Source: Solimonas sp041659605
GTDB taxonomy: Bacteria > Pseudomonadota > Gammaproteobacteria > Nevskiales > Nevskiaceae
DNA length: 64,000 nucleotides
Assembly: GCA_041659605.1 (NCBI GenBank)
Contig: JBAZXW010000003.1
Span: 186,001 to 250,000 of the forward strand
Reading direction: 5' to 3'
Below are positions 55,053 to 64,000 of the stretch, piece after piece. The position numbers and the translations under genes were made by a program. Positions within the stretch are counted from its first letter, which is position 1; each line of letters begins with the position of its first letter. The notes below the pieces were generated by a model, which saw only the letters and a program-made list of their open reading frames with translations, was not told where the DNA came from and did no database searches.

Positions 55053-55415
55053 ATGGCGCGCTTCCCCCGGCGCGCCCGCCTGCTTGCACCGGGCGAGTTT
55101 CAGACCGCGTTCAAGCGCGGTTCACGCTACACCGAGCGTTGGCTGACCGCGGTCAGCACGAACAACGATCTCGGGCTGCCGCGGCTGGGGCTGGCGATCG
55201 CCAAGAAAGCCGTGCCGCTGTCCGTGCAGCGCAATCGCATCAAGCGCAAGATTCGCGAAAGCTTCCGTACCCACCAGCCGCGGTTGCCGACGGTGGACAT
55301 CGTCATGCTCGCACGGCCCGGTTGCGACAAAGCCAGCGCAGCCGAGCTGGATCGCAGTCTGGAGCGTCTGTGGAACCGCATCGCAGCAGCCTCGCCGCAG
55401 TCCTCCACATCCTGA
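55053..55415 (+). CDS. rnpA: Ribonuclease P protein component
   Basis: 120 residues. RLGLAIAKKAVPLSVQRNRIKRKIRESFR is the family RNR motif region that binds RNase P RNA. It matures the 5' end of tRNA with the RNA subunit (rnpB, not in this window). GGTGACCC precedes the ATG; the 3' end overlaps yidD in another frame. Confidence 0.95.
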   Translation: MARFPRRARLLAPGEFQTAFKRGSRYTERWLTAVSTNNDLGLPRLGLAIAKKAVPLSVQRNRIKRKIRESFRTHQPRLPTVDIVMLARPGCDKASAAELDRSLERLWNRIAAASPQSSTS

Positions 55416-55648
55416 TCCGCGGCTACCAGATTCTCGTCAGCCCGCTGCTCGGGCCGCGCTGCCGCTTCTATCCGTCCTGTTCGCAGTACGCGCTCGAGGC
55501 CGTTGCGCGCCACGGCGCCTTGCGCGGCAGCGCGCTTGCCGCTCGCCGCGTCGTCCGCTGTCATCCCTTGAACCCGGGCGGTTACGATCCGGTCCCGCCG
55601 GTCGCCGTCGCGTCCTGTTGCGACCGTCACAAAGAACCTCACACCTAA
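55370..55648 (+). CDS. yidD: Membrane protein insertion efficiency factor YidD
   Basis: 92 residues from GTG 55370 inside the end of rnpA (46-nt overlap); GGAG at 55361 is the ribosome site. Hallmarks: LIRGYQILVSPLLGPRCRFYPSCSQYALEAV and the C-terminal HPLNPGGYDPVP. An amphipathic membrane-associated factor working with YidC, whose gene is next. Confidence 0.93.
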   Translation: MEPHRSSLAAVLHILIRGYQILVSPLLGPRCRFYPSCSQYALEAVARHGALRGSALAARRVVRCHPLNPGGYDPVPPVAVASCCDRHKEPHT

Positions 55649-55652
55649 GGCC

Positions 55653-57332
55653 ATGGAAAATCGTCGCTTCATCCTCATCGCGCTGCTGGGTGTGGTCGTG
55701 TTCTTTCTCTACCAGGCCTGGCAGAAGGACTACGCCGCCCCCGTGCCCGCCCCCGCGTCGACGCCGGCGGCGGCTGCGATCACCGACGATGCGATCCCCA
55801 GCGCCCGCAGCGGCGACGTCCCCGCGGTGCAGGCGCCGCAGTCGGCCACGGCGACGCCCGCTGCCGATCCGTCGGCGCGGGTGACGGTCGAAACCGACAT
55901 CCTGCGCGCCGAAATCGCGCTCGATGGCGGCGATCTGCGGCGCTTGCAGCTCAAGGATTACGCGGTGTCTAAGGACCAGCCGGAGACCTCCCTGGCGCTG
56001 CTCGACGACCGCGACGGCCACTACTTCGTCCTGCAGAGCGGCCTTGCCGGGACCGATCAGCCGCTGGTGACGCACCGCACGCCGTTCACCGCGACGCAGC
56101 CGACCTATCGTCTCGACGACGGTGCCGATCACATCGACGCGGTGCTCGAATACCGCGATCCGTCCGGCTATTCGGCGCGCAAGATCTATCGCTTCAAGCG
56201 CGGCAGCTATCGCGTCGAACTGATCCACGAGCTCGCCAACGGCGCCGGCGCGGAACTCGTCGCCAGCCCGTACGCGCGCCTCGCCCGCACCCAGTTCAAG
56301 GCCGGCGGCGAACCGCCATTCGTCAACACCTTCACCGGCGTCGGCTTCTACGAACAGAAGGAAGGCGGCGGCGGCTACCGTTTCAAGAAGACCAAACTCG
56401 AAGACCTGGGCGAGGATGCCTACGAGGCGCGTCAGACCGGTGGCTGGATCGCGATGCTGCAGCACTACTTCGTCGCCGCCATCCTGCCGGCGCAGGACGA
56501 AGCGGCAACGTTCGCGGCGAAGCCGGCCGCGGGCCAGGGCTACATCGCGCAATACGTCGGTGCACCGCAGACGGTCGCGCCGGGCCAGCAAGCGACCTTC
56601 ACGACGCCGCTGTATCTCGGCCCGAAGTTGCAGGATCGGGTCGCCGACGTTGCGCCGGGCTTCGACCTAACCCTCGACTACGGCGTTCTGACGCCGATCT
56701 CGGAACCGCTGTTCTGGCTGCTGAACACGTTCCACAAGTTCACCAGCAACTGGGGTGTCGCGATCATCCTGCTGACGCTGCTGGTCAAGGCCGTGATGTA
56801 CAAGCTGTCGGAAGCGCAGTACCGCTCGATGGCGAAGATGAAGAAGTTCGGGCCGAAGATCCAGGACATCAAGGAGCGCTACGGCGACGATCGCGAGCGC
56901 ATGCAGAAGGCGATGATGGAGCTGTACAAGAAGGAAGGCTTCAACCCGCTCGCCGGTTGCTGGCCCTTGCTCGTGCAGTTCCCGGTGTTCATCGCGCTGT
57001 ACTGGGTGCTGCTCGAATCGGTCGAACTGCGCCAGGCCTCGTTCGCATTCTGGCTCAACGACCTGACCTCGCCGGACCCGTACTACGTGCTGCCGGTGCT
57101 GTTCGGCGCGTCGATGTTCGTGCAGCAGAAGCTGTCCGGCCAGCAGGCGATGGACCCGACGCAGCAGAAGGTCATGCAGATCATGCCGATCATGCTCACC
57201 GCCTTCTTCGCGTTCTTCCAGTCCGGCCTGGTGCTGTACTGGTTCGTCAGCAACCTGATCGGCATCGCGCAGCAGTGGTACATCACGCGCAAGCTCGAGC
57301 GCGAAGAAGCCACGCGCGTCGCAAAGAGATAA
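55653..57332 (+). CDS. yidC: Membrane protein insertase YidC
   Basis: 559 residues. N-terminal signal-anchor (FILIALLGVVVFFLYQAW), large periplasmic beta domain (about 60-340), then the conserved five-helix core with LLVKAVMYKLSEAQYRSMAKM and FNPLAGCWPLLVQFPVFIALYWVLLESVELR. Inserts membrane proteins alone or with SecYEG. 4 bp after yidD. Confidence 0.96.
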   Translation: MENRRFILIALLGVVVFFLYQAWQKDYAAPVPAPASTPAAAAITDDAIPSARSGDVPAVQAPQSATATPAADPSARVTVETDILRAEIALDGGDLRRLQLKDYAVSKDQPETSLALLDDRDGHYFVLQSGLAGTDQPLVTHRTPFTATQPTYRLDDGADHIDAVLEYRDPSGYSARKIYRFKRGSYRVELIHELANGAGAELVASPYARLARTQFKAGGEPPFVNTFTGVGFYEQKEGGGGYRFKKTKLEDLGEDAYEARQTGGWIAMLQHYFVAAILPAQDEAATFAAKPAAGQGYIAQYVGAPQTVAPGQQATFTTPLYLGPKLQDRVADVAPGFDLTLDYGVLTPISEPLFWLLNTFHKFTSNWGVAIILLTLLVKAVMYKLSEAQYRSMAKMKKFGPKIQDIKERYGDDRERMQKAMMELYKKEGFNPLAGCWPLLVQFPVFIALYWVLLESVELRQASFAFWLNDLTSPDPYYVLPVLFGASMFVQQKLSGQQAMDPTQQKVMQIMPIMLTAFFAFFQSGLVLYWFVSNLIGIAQQWYITRKLEREEATRVAKR

Positions 57333-57340
57333 CGCAGCGC

Positions 57341-58699
57341 GTGACACGCGCGCCGGCCACCGACACCATCGTTGCGATCGCCACGCCGCCGGGGCGTGGC
57401 GCGGTCGGCATTCTGCGCCTGTCCGGCCCGCAGGCCGCGGCGATCGGCGAACGTCTCGCCGGTCGCCTGCCGCCGCCTCGTCAATTCGCGTTGCGCCACT
57501 TCCGCGCGGCCGACGGCGAGGCCATCGACAGCGGCCTGGTGCTGCGATTCGATGCGCCGCATTCGTTCACCGGTGAGGACGTCGTCGAACTGCAGGGCCA
57601 CGGCGGACCGGTGGTGCTGCAAGCCTTGCTCGAAGCCGCCAGCGTCGCCGGCGCCCGTCTCGCGCGCCCCGGCGAGTTTTCCGAACGCGCGTTCCTGAAC
57701 GGGCGTCTCGACCTCGCGCAGGCCGAGGCGATCGCCGACCTCATCGATGCGGGCAGCCGCGAGGCCGCGCGCGCCGCGCAGCGCTCGCTCGACGGCGCGC
57801 TGTCGCAACGCGTCGCGGCCATCGCCGACGAACTGACCGCGCTGCGCGTCTACGTCGAAGGGGCGCTCGATTTTTCCGACGAAGACATCGACTGGCTCGG
57901 CGACGACCGCCTGCGTCTGCGCCTCAAGGCCCTGCGCGAACAGCTCGACCGCCTGCTCGCCGAGGCCGGTCGCGGCCGCAGGCTGCGCGACGGGTTGACG
58001 ATCGCACTGACCGGCCAGCCGAACGTCGGCAAATCGACCCTGCTCAATCGCCTCGCCGGCGCCGAGGTCGCGATCGTCACCGAGATCCCCGGCACCACGC
58101 GCGACGTGCTGCGCGAGCATCTCGATCTGCGCGGCCTGCCGGTGACCCTGGTCGACACGGCCGGCCTGCGTGCCACGGACGATCCGATCGAACGCGAGGG
58201 TGTTCGCCGCGCGCGCGCGGCGCTCGAGCGCGCCGAGCTGGCCTTGTTCCTGGTCGATGCGCGCACCGGTGTCACCGACGCAGATGCCCGCCTGCTGGCC
58301 GAGCTGCCGGCTGGCTTGCGCACGCTGGTGATCCATAACAAGAGCGATCTGGCGGCGTCCGCCGCCGATCGACTCGAGCGGGATGGCCGGATTCATCTGT
58401 ATCTGTCTGCCACGACCGGTGCGGGCATCGACCGCCTGATCGACGAGCTGCACCGCTTTGCCGGCGTGAGCGGGGCAAGCCAGAGCGTCTTCTCCGCGCG
58501 CGCGCGCCATGTCGACGCGCTGCGACGCACGCTGGCGTTCGTCGTCGATGCGCAAAGCCGGCTGAGCGAAGGCGCGAATCCCGAGCTCGCGGCCGAGGAA
58601 CTGCGCCTGGCCCAGGAAGCGCTCGGCGAAATCACCGGCCACATCAGCAGCGACGCGCTGTTGGGCGAAATCTTCTCCCGCTTCTGCATCGGAAAATAA
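57341..58699 (+). CDS. mnmE: tRNA modification GTPase MnmE (TrmE)
   Basis: 452 residues from a GTG start 8 bp after the yidC stop. N-terminal tetrahydrofolate-binding domain, helical domain, and G domain with GQPNVGKST, DTAGLR, NKSD; the C-terminal CIGK is the catalytic cysteine motif. With MnmG it makes the wobble cmnm5U modification. mnmG is not the next gene, unlike the common oriC-side order. Confidence 0.96.
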   Translation: MTRAPATDTIVAIATPPGRGAVGILRLSGPQAAAIGERLAGRLPPPRQFALRHFRAADGEAIDSGLVLRFDAPHSFTGEDVVELQGHGGPVVLQALLEAASVAGARLARPGEFSERAFLNGRLDLAQAEAIADLIDAGSREAARAAQRSLDGALSQRVAAIADELTALRVYVEGALDFSDEDIDWLGDDRLRLRLKALREQLDRLLAEAGRGRRLRDGLTIALTGQPNVGKSTLLNRLAGAEVAIVTEIPGTTRDVLREHLDLRGLPVTLVDTAGLRATDDPIEREGVRRARAALERAELALFLVDARTGVTDADARLLAELPAGLRTLVIHNKSDLAASAADRLERDGRIHLYLSATTGAGIDRLIDELHRFAGVSGASQSVFSARARHVDALRRTLAFVVDAQSRLSEGANPELAAEELRLAQEALGEITGHISSDALLGEIFSRFCIGK

Positions 58700-58710
58700 G
58701 CAGCCAGAGC

Positions 58711-59163
58711 ATGACGCCCGAGCAACTCACCGCGTTTCTTCACAACAGTATCGCGCTGACGCGGGCGATCGGCGTGCGCGTCACCCGCGCCGACGGCGGC
58801 TGCGTTCGTCTCGTCGCGCCGCTGGAACCAAACCTGAATCATCACGGCACCGCCTTCGGCGGCAGCCTGGCGACGGTCGGCATTCTCGCCGGCTGGATCG
58901 CTCTGCATAACGCGCTGGCCGAAGCCGGCATCGAGGCTGCGCTGGTCGTGCGCAAGACCGATCTCGACTATCTGCAGCCGGTCACCGGCGAACTGGTCGC
59001 CGAGAGCGAGTTACCGCAGGAGAGCTGGCTGCGATTCAAGGACAGCCTGCAGCGCGGCCAGCGCGCGCGGATCGAAGTGCACAGCCGCCTGCTCGCGGCG
59101 GCGGGAGTCGACGGCGTGGTCATCCGCGCGACTTATGTCGCGCTACCGCATCCGTCGACGTAG
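58711..59163 (+). CDS. YiiD C-terminal-type thioesterase
   Basis: 150 residues, single hot-dog fold domain matching the C-terminal domain of YiiD. NLNHHGTAFGGSLATVGILAGWIALHN contains the HxGxxFGG motif of thioesterases. KTDLDYLQPVTGELVAE follows. No acetyltransferase half is attached. Substrate unknown, probably an acyl-CoA or ACP. Starts 11 bp after mnmE. Confidence 0.87.
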   Translation: MTPEQLTAFLHNSIALTRAIGVRVTRADGGCVRLVAPLEPNLNHHGTAFGGSLATVGILAGWIALHNALAEAGIEAALVVRKTDLDYLQPVTGELVAESELPQESWLRFKDSLQRGQRARIEVHSRLLAAAGVDGVVIRATYVALPHPST

Positions 59164-59223
59164 CGAGGCGCTCGCGCCTGGGGCTGCTACGATGCGGCCT
59201 GTCCGCTCCCGTTCGTGCCGACC

Positions 59224-59757
59224 ATGTCCTCCGCATTCCGCTATTGCCCTCTTTGCGCCCAGCCGCTGATCCAGCGCGAACAGGGTGGTTTCGTCCGTCA
59301 TGTCTGCCCGGATGACGGCTGCGGCTTCGTGCACTGGGACAATCCGACCCCGGTCGTCGCCGCGGTGGTCGAACACGAGGGCGAAATCGTGCTCGCGCGA
59401 AACAAGCTGTGGACACAGCGCTTCTTCGGCCTGATCACCGGCTTTCTCGAACGCAACGAAGATCCGGCGGAAGCGGTGCTGCGCGAGGTCGAGGAGGAGC
59501 TGGGCCTGAAGGCACGCTCGCCCGCCTTCATCGGCCACTACACCTTCGAGCGCATGAACCAGCTGATCGTCGCCTACCACGTCGTCGCCGAAGGTCCGAT
59601 CGTGCTCGGCGAAGAGCTCGCCGAGTACGTCCGCGTCGCACCCGAAGAGACCCGCTACTGGCCGGCGGCGACTGGCCTGGCCTTGCGCGACTGGCTGGTG
59701 TCGCGCGGACACCAGCCGCAGGTCATCGATCTGTCGCCGCGCAGCAAGGGCGCCTGA
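59224..59757 (+). CDS. NUDIX hydrolase with N-terminal zinc ribbon
   Basis: 177 residues. A zinc ribbon (YCPLCAQPL... HVCPDDGCG) is followed by a NUDIX domain; the box GFLERNEDPAEAVLREVEEELGL matches GX5EX7REUXEEXGU. Architecture resembles small NudC/Orf-like pyrophosphatases or ADP-ribose hydrolases without the NudC N-domain. Substrate unknown. The ATG at 59224 is preferred over a GTG at 59215. A TACGAT at 59187-59192 may be a -10. Confidence 0.87.
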   Translation: MSSAFRYCPLCAQPLIQREQGGFVRHVCPDDGCGFVHWDNPTPVVAAVVEHEGEIVLARNKLWTQRFFGLITGFLERNEDPAEAVLREVEEELGLKARSPAFIGHYTFERMNQLIVAYHVVAEGPIVLGEELAEYVRVAPEETRYWPAATGLALRDWLVSRGHQPQVIDLSPRSKGA

Positions 59758-59763
59758 GCTGAC

Positions 59764-61929
59764 TCAGGCGGCACCGCTCGCGCGCAGCGCGTTGACCAGC
59801 AGCATGCGCGCGACGCGGTCCTGCAGCGAGGCCGGCGCGGCGAGCCGCACGCGCGCCAGATGCGGACGCGCGGCGGCCGGGATGTCGGCGGCGCGGAAAC
59901 GCGCGAGATCGAACAACAGACGCCACTTCGGCGTCGATCGCGCCGTCGCCTGCACGGTCTTCAGCGCCTTCGCCAACACCAGCTCGTCGTCGGTGAAGTC
60001 GCAGCCCAGCGGAAATGCGGGGAACAGGCCGGCCGCGCGGTGTCCCGCAATGCGCTGGTCCAGGACTTCCGGCGTGTTGTGGCGGTACGCCTCGGGGATT
60101 GTGTAGCCGGCCTCGATCTTGCCGGCGCGCTGCGCCTGCGCGAGCAGCTCGCTCTGGAAGCGCGAGTCCGCGACATCGATCAGTGCCTTGGCGATCTCGC
60201 TGTCGGTCTTCGAACGCAGGTCGGCAATGCCGTACTCGGTGACGACGATGTCACGCAGGTGGCGCGGGATCGTGACGTGGCCGTAGTTGAGAACAATGTT
60301 GCTGTGCGCCGGCGCGCCGTCCGCTTCGCGCACCGCGCGGATCAGCAGGATCGAGCGGCCGGAATTCAGGTGGTGCGCCATCGCCACGAAGTTGTACTGG
60401 CCGCCGACGCCGGAGACGACGCGCAGGTCGGCCAGGCCGTCGGAACAGACCGCACCGGAGAGCGTCGCGATCATGCCGGTGTTGATGAAGCGCGCGTCGC
60501 GGCGCTGCTGCTGGTACAGGCGTGGATTGTGGTCGAGCTGGTTGGTCTTGTAGACGCTGGTCATGCAGATCGAGGCGCGCGTGGCCTCGTCGAGCGTGCG
60601 CAGGCCTTCGTAGAAGTCCGCGGGTCCGACGAAGAAGCCGCCGTGCAGGACGATGCCGTTGCGCAGGCGCTCGCCCAGGCAGCGTGCCATCAGCTTGCGC
60701 GACGCCGGGTTGGCGACGTTGGCGATCGCATGCTCGCCGTCGGGCGCGATGATGTGGCCCTCGTCGTAGCGCACGTCATCGCGGAACAAACCGTGATGCC
60801 GGAGGATCTCGAAGTCCTTGGTGCGGATCACGCGCACGCCGAGTTCGTCCAGACCCTCCAGTACACCCGCCGTGAGATGGTCGGGGTCGCAACGGCCTTC
60901 GTTGATCAGCTGCTGCAGCGCCCAGAAGTCGTAGACGCGGCGCTTGAGGATGCCGGCGCGCAGCAGATGCCAGAAGCCGTCGACAAACATCTCCGTCGAG
61001 CCATACAGCCCCTGCACAAACGGTCCGGTGCCGCCGACCGCGTCGATCAGCGCGCTGGAGCGATCCAAAAGTCCGATGTCACCGAGCACGGCGCGGTAAC
61101 GCTCGGGCGCGGTGTGGCGCAGCTTGAGCGCGTGCACGATCGCGTCGCCAAGGCTGCCGATGCCGATCTGCAGCGTACCGCCGTCGCGCACCAGGCTGCT
61201 GGCATTGAAGCCGATGTGATAGTCCGCCGTCGTCACCGGAATCTTCGGCGTCGGGAACAGCGGCGTCGAATAGCGCGGATCGTCGACGACAACGTCGAAC
61301 AGATCCGGCGTGACCTCGGCATCGTTGCCCATGTACGGAAGGTTCTGGTTGACGACCGCGATCTTCACATGCGGCCGGCCGCTCGCGCGCAGCAGTTCGA
61401 TCAGCTCGGGCCCGGTGTCCGGATTGCTCGACAGGCTGTAGCGGGTCCCCGCACCGCTGCCGCGCTTGGCGACGATCTGGGCGACGACATTGCAACCGCG
61501 GTTGAAGACGTCGCGTGCGGCGTGCGTGTAGTTGCTGCTGACGTAGTGCTGCTGTGCGTGCCGGTTATGCAGCATCGCGCCGGGCTTGAAGTAGAACTCG
61601 CAGACCTCGATGTTGGCCGGCAGGCTGCCGTCGCGCAGGGCCTGCATGTAGGCAAGCTCCGGCACGCCGGCGAAGACGCGTGCGACAAAGGGTTCGAGGA
61701 AGGCCTGCTCGGTCGGGCTGTCGCCGCGAGGCTTCTCCAGCGACAGCGCCGTCAGAATCGTCAGATGGATGGATGCGTCGGCCGCGGCGCGGCGATAGAT
61801 CGCGTTGACCAGCTCGACCGGCTTTCCAAGGCCGAGCGGCAGTCCAAGCAGGATGCGCCGACCGACGCGTTCGAGAATCCGGTCGACGGCGGCTTCGACA
61901 TCGTCCAGCACCAGCGGTGAGGTGGACAT
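59764..61929 (-). CDS. Acetyl-CoA hydrolase/transferase
   Basis: 721 residues, longer than the usual 500-620 of the acetyl-CoA hydrolase/CoA-transferase family. Two CoA-transferase halves are seen; VVSGVGGQYNFVAMA near residue 510 is the usual SGVGGQ motif, and LYGSTEMFVDGF near residue 315 is the segment likely to hold the catalytic Glu. The extra length lies at the N-terminus and in the middle; no second known domain is recognised. Together with LysR and aceE it suggests acetyl-CoA control. Convergent with the NUDIX gene, 6 bp apart. Confidence 0.85.
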   Translation of the reverse strand: MSTSPLVLDDVEAAVDRILERVGRRILLGLPLGLGKPVELVNAIYRRAAADASIHLTILTALSLEKPRGDSPTEQAFLEPFVARVFAGVPELAYMQALRDGSLPANIEVCEFYFKPGAMLHNRHAQQHYVSSNYTHAARDVFNRGCNVVAQIVAKRGSGAGTRYSLSSNPDTGPELIELLRASGRPHVKIAVVNQNLPYMGNDAEVTPDLFDVVVDDPRYSTPLFPTPKIPVTTADYHIGFNASSLVRDGGTLQIGIGSLGDAIVHALKLRHTAPERYRAVLGDIGLLDRSSALIDAVGGTGPFVQGLYGSTEMFVDGFWHLLRAGILKRRVYDFWALQQLINEGRCDPDHLTAGVLEGLDELGVRVIRTKDFEILRHHGLFRDDVRYDEGHIIAPDGEHAIANVANPASRKLMARCLGERLRNGIVLHGGFFVGPADFYEGLRTLDEATRASICMTSVYKTNQLDHNPRLYQQQRRDARFINTGMIATLSGAVCSDGLADLRVVSGVGGQYNFVAMAHHLNSGRSILLIRAVREADGAPAHSNIVLNYGHVTIPRHLRDIVVTEYGIADLRSKTDSEIAKALIDVADSRFQSELLAQAQRAGKIEAGYTIPEAYRHNTPEVLDQRIAGHRAAGLFPAFPLGCDFTDDELVLAKALKTVQATARSTPKWRLLFDLARFRAADIPAAARPHLARVRLAAPASLQDRVARMLLVNALRASGAA

Positions 61930-61963
61930 GCAGACTCCTTCGGCAGTTGGCGTCGGCGGCCAA

Positions 61964-62887
61964 TTATGCCCGGGGGGCGCGCCGCGCGCGCTCGCGCGGC
62001 GCGATCAGCTGGCGGGTCAAAGTGAGCAGATTGAGAATATGCGGCGCCTCACGATCGGCATCGCGATAGATCAGCGACAGGCGGGCCTTCGGCACCGGCC
62101 TCTGAATCGGTCGATAGCTGACGCCGTCGGTGTGCACGTGCTGCATCGATGCTGGCACGATCGAGACGCCCAGCCCGGCGGCGACCAGATTGACGATCGA
62201 CGTCACCTGCGAGGCCTCCTGCACCACGCGCGGCGAAAAGCCGGCGTCACGACAGGCGATGATGATCTCGTCGTGCAGGCCGGCACCGACGGCGCGCGAG
62301 AACAGCACGAACGGCTCGATCGACAGCGCCAGCAGCGGGATGCGTGCGCGCCGTGCGAGCGGGTGCCCGGACGGCAGCGCTACGACCATGTCCTCGTCGA
62401 CCAGCGCCTCGCTGCACAAGCCCGGCTCCTCTTCGAGCAGCGGACGCACGAAGGCAGCGTCGACCGTCTGGTTGCGCACCGCCGCTGCCAGGCCCGGCGT
62501 TGTGCGCTCTTCGAGCGACAGCGCGACTGCCGGGTAGCGGCGACGGAACTCGCGGATCACCTTCGGGATTAGCGGGTGAAACGGCGCCGAGTTGATCATG
62601 CCGATGCGGATGCGCCCCAGTTCTCCACGGGCCACACGGCGCGCCCGCTCGGTGGCCTGGTCGACTTCGCGCAGGATGCGGCGCGCATCCTCAATGAATG
62701 CATGCCCGGCGCTGGTCAGCTCGACGCCGCGCGGCAGCCGCCGGAACAGCGGCGTGCCGATCTCGCGCTCCAGCGCCATGATCTGCTGCGACAGCGGCGG
62801 CTGGCCGATGCCGAGTCCCTGCGCGGCGCGGGTGAAGTGACGTGCGTCGCCGACGGCGACGAAGTAACGCAGATGGCGCAGCTCCAT
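61964..62887 (-). CDS. LysR-family transcriptional regulator
   Basis: 307 residues. N-terminal winged helix MELRHLRYFVAVGDARHFTRAAQGLGIGQPPLSQQIMALERE and a periplasmic-binding-like effector domain ending before an Arg-rich tail. It lies 34 bp upstream of the acetyl-CoA hydrolase gene in the same direction and is divergent from aceE. It may regulate either. The effector is unknown. Confidence 0.93.
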   Translation of the reverse strand: MELRHLRYFVAVGDARHFTRAAQGLGIGQPPLSQQIMALEREIGTPLFRRLPRGVELTSAGHAFIEDARRILREVDQATERARRVARGELGRIRIGMINSAPFHPLIPKVIREFRRRYPAVALSLEERTTPGLAAAVRNQTVDAAFVRPLLEEEPGLCSEALVDEDMVVALPSGHPLARRARIPLLALSIEPFVLFSRAVGAGLHDEIIIACRDAGFSPRVVQEASQVTSIVNLVAAGLGVSIVPASMQHVHTDGVSYRPIQRPVPKARLSLIYRDADREAPHILNLLTLTRQLIAPRERARRAPRA

Positions 62888-62985
62888 GTCCGATATCTAA
62901 AACAGATCACTCGATAGGTTTCCATATATTGGACGTATCAAATGGCGGCGGTCTACAGTGACCGCCGCACTTTGAGGGATCCGCC
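62888..62985. promoter_or_regulatory. Divergent LysR-aceE control region
   Basis: 98 bp. CGATA repeats directly at 62891-62895 and 62912-62916 (21 bp, two helical turns apart), a spacing compatible with LysR-type sites. AT-rich ATATATT at 62924-62930 could be a -10 for aceE. GAGGGA precedes the aceE GTG. No firm operator is proven. Confidence 0.4.
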
Positions 62986-64000
62986 GTGAGCGAACCGAGT
63001 CTGCCGATCACCGACAACGACCCCGAGGAAACCCGCGAGTGGCTCGATGCGCTGCAGGCGGTGCTGCAGCACGCCGGCCCCGAGCGCGCGCATTTCCTGC
63101 TCGAAACCCTGACCGAGAAAGCGCGTCGCAGCGGCGCATTCATTCCGTTCTCGGCGAACACCGCATACATCAACACGATTCCGCCGCAGCTCGAAGAGCG
63201 CTCGCCGGGCGACCACGCGCTGGAGTGGAAGATCCGTTCGATCATCCGCTGGAATGCGCTGGCGATGGTCGTGAACTCGAACCGCGAGCACGCCGGCATC
63301 GGCGGCCACATTGCCAGCTTCGCGTCGGCGGCGACGCTCTACGACGTCGGCTTCAACCACTTCTGGAAAGGGCCGGATCATCCGGTCGGCCCCGATCTGG
63401 TCTACGTCCAGGGTCATTGCACGCCGGGCATCTATGCGCGCGCCTTCCTCGAAGGGCGCCTGACCGAGCAACAGCTGAACCGCTTCCGCATGGAGGCGTT
63501 GCAGCCGGGCCTGCCGAGCTATCCGCACAGCTGGTTGATGCCCGACTTCTGGCAGTTCGCGACCGTGAGCATGGGCCTGGGTCCGATCACCGCGATCTAC
63601 CAGGCGCGCCTGATGAAGTACCTGGAGAACCGTGGCCTCAAGCCGATGGACGGGCGCAAGGTCTGGTGCTTCTGCGGCGACGGCGAGATGGACGAGCCGG
63701 AGTCGCTGGGCGCGATCGACATCGCCGCGCGCGAAAAACTCGACAACCTGATCTTCGTCGTCAACTGCAACCTGCAGCGTCTCGACGGCCCGGTGCGCGG
63801 CAACGGCAAGATCATCCAGGAACTCGAAGGCGCGTTCCGCGGCGCCGGCTGGAACGTGCTGAAAGTGATCTGGGGCTCGATGTGGGATCCGCTGATCGCG
63901 CAGGACAGCTCCGGCAAGCTGCTGCAGGCATTCAACGAGACCGTCGACGGCGAGTACCAGAGCTACAAGGCCAAGGGCGGCGCGTACACGCGCCAGCATT
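62986..64000 (+). CDS. aceE: Pyruvate dehydrogenase E1 component, 5' part
   Basis: 338 codons of the homodimeric AceE-type E1; the rest is beyond the right edge (full length near 890). Start GTG 62986 with GAGGGA. Seen: ALEWKIRSIIRWNALAMVV, GGHIASFASAATLYDVGFNHFW, YVQGHCTPGIYARAFLEGRLT, and the ThDP motif GDGEMDEPESLGAIDIAAREKLDNLIFVVNCNLQRLDG. Decarboxylates pyruvate in the pyruvate dehydrogenase complex. Divergent LysR gene may control it. Confidence 0.97.
   Translation, partial: MSEPSLPITDNDPEETREWLDALQAVLQHAGPERAHFLLETLTEKARRSGAFIPFSANTAYINTIPPQLEERSPGDHALEWKIRSIIRWNALAMVVNSNREHAGIGGHIASFASAATLYDVGFNHFWKGPDHPVGPDLVYVQGHCTPGIYARAFLEGRLTEQQLNRFRMEALQPGLPSYPHSWLMPDFWQFATVSMGLGPITAIYQARLMKYLENRGLKPMDGRKVWCFCGDGEMDEPESLGAIDIAAREKLDNLIFVVNCNLQRLDGPVRGNGKIIQELEGAFRGAGWNVLKVIWGSMWDPLIAQDSSGKLLQAFNETVDGEYQSYKAKGGAYTRQH

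Overview
The window is GC-rich bacterial chromosome with strong third-position GC bias, so many long shadow ORFs lie opposite real genes. Gene content points to a Gammaproteobacterium: an rpmH-rnpA-yidD-yidC-mnmE block facing dnaA-dnaN-recF-gyrB, a his-tat cluster, AceE-type (homodimeric) pyruvate dehydrogenase E1, purE-purK, the Mg-type HemB motif, and two large TonB-dependent receptors. Interspersed palindromic repeats of the kind common in xanthomonad-like genomes suggest Nevskiales/Xanthomonadales, but the order is an inference. No tRNA, rRNA, CRISPR array, IS element, integrase or phage gene was seen. No stretch longer than about 300 bases lacks a gene.

Layout. 1-2456: glycerol kinase (cut by the left edge) divergent from a monoacylglycerol-lipase-like hydrolase. 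2457-9402: a DUF547 protein, a TonB receptor, and a divergent operon of a c5-type cytochrome lipoprotein, a Tat-exported FAD aldonolactone-oxidase-like enzyme and a Tat-type PLP enzyme. 9538-14891: anti-sigma/ECF sigma pair, then hemB, a GST, aroE and a diguanylate cyclase. 14904-27067: a long co-directional minus-strand run (dtd, hisB-H-A-F-E, tatA-B-C, a two-component system, a lipoprotein, SDR, M20 peptidase, a lipoprotein). hisI is absent where it would be expected between hisF and hisE.

27068-33097: a structured-RNA candidate ending in an intrinsic terminator, an LpxL-like acyltransferase, a GldA/GldG-like ABC cluster and mutM. 33190-37930: a large lipoprotein divergent from a LuxR-type regulator whose promoter overlaps a perfect 18-bp palindrome, followed by a second TonB receptor. 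37932-45745: apaG and sufT, an RND permease/adaptor/SIMPL operon, and purE-purK. 45735-50856: orphan ParA-like ATPase, DegV protein, SDR and gyrB.

50936-58699 is the replication-origin neighbourhood: recF, dnaN, an AT-rich dnaN-dnaA spacer with two perfect DnaA boxes in opposite orientation (likely oriC), dnaA, a third box, then rpmH, rnpA, yidD, yidC and mnmE. The usual mnmG-rsmG-parAB continuation is missing. 58711-64000: a YiiD-type thioesterase, a NUDIX hydrolase, an acetyl-CoA hydrolase/transferase with its LysR regulator, and divergent aceE cut by the right edge.

Most of the window is housekeeping sequence. I found no clear new defence or mobile system. The best candidates for something undescribed are the exported FAD/PLP/cytochrome operon, the three-hairpin RNA before the acyltransferase gene, and the palindrome-controlled LuxR locus.
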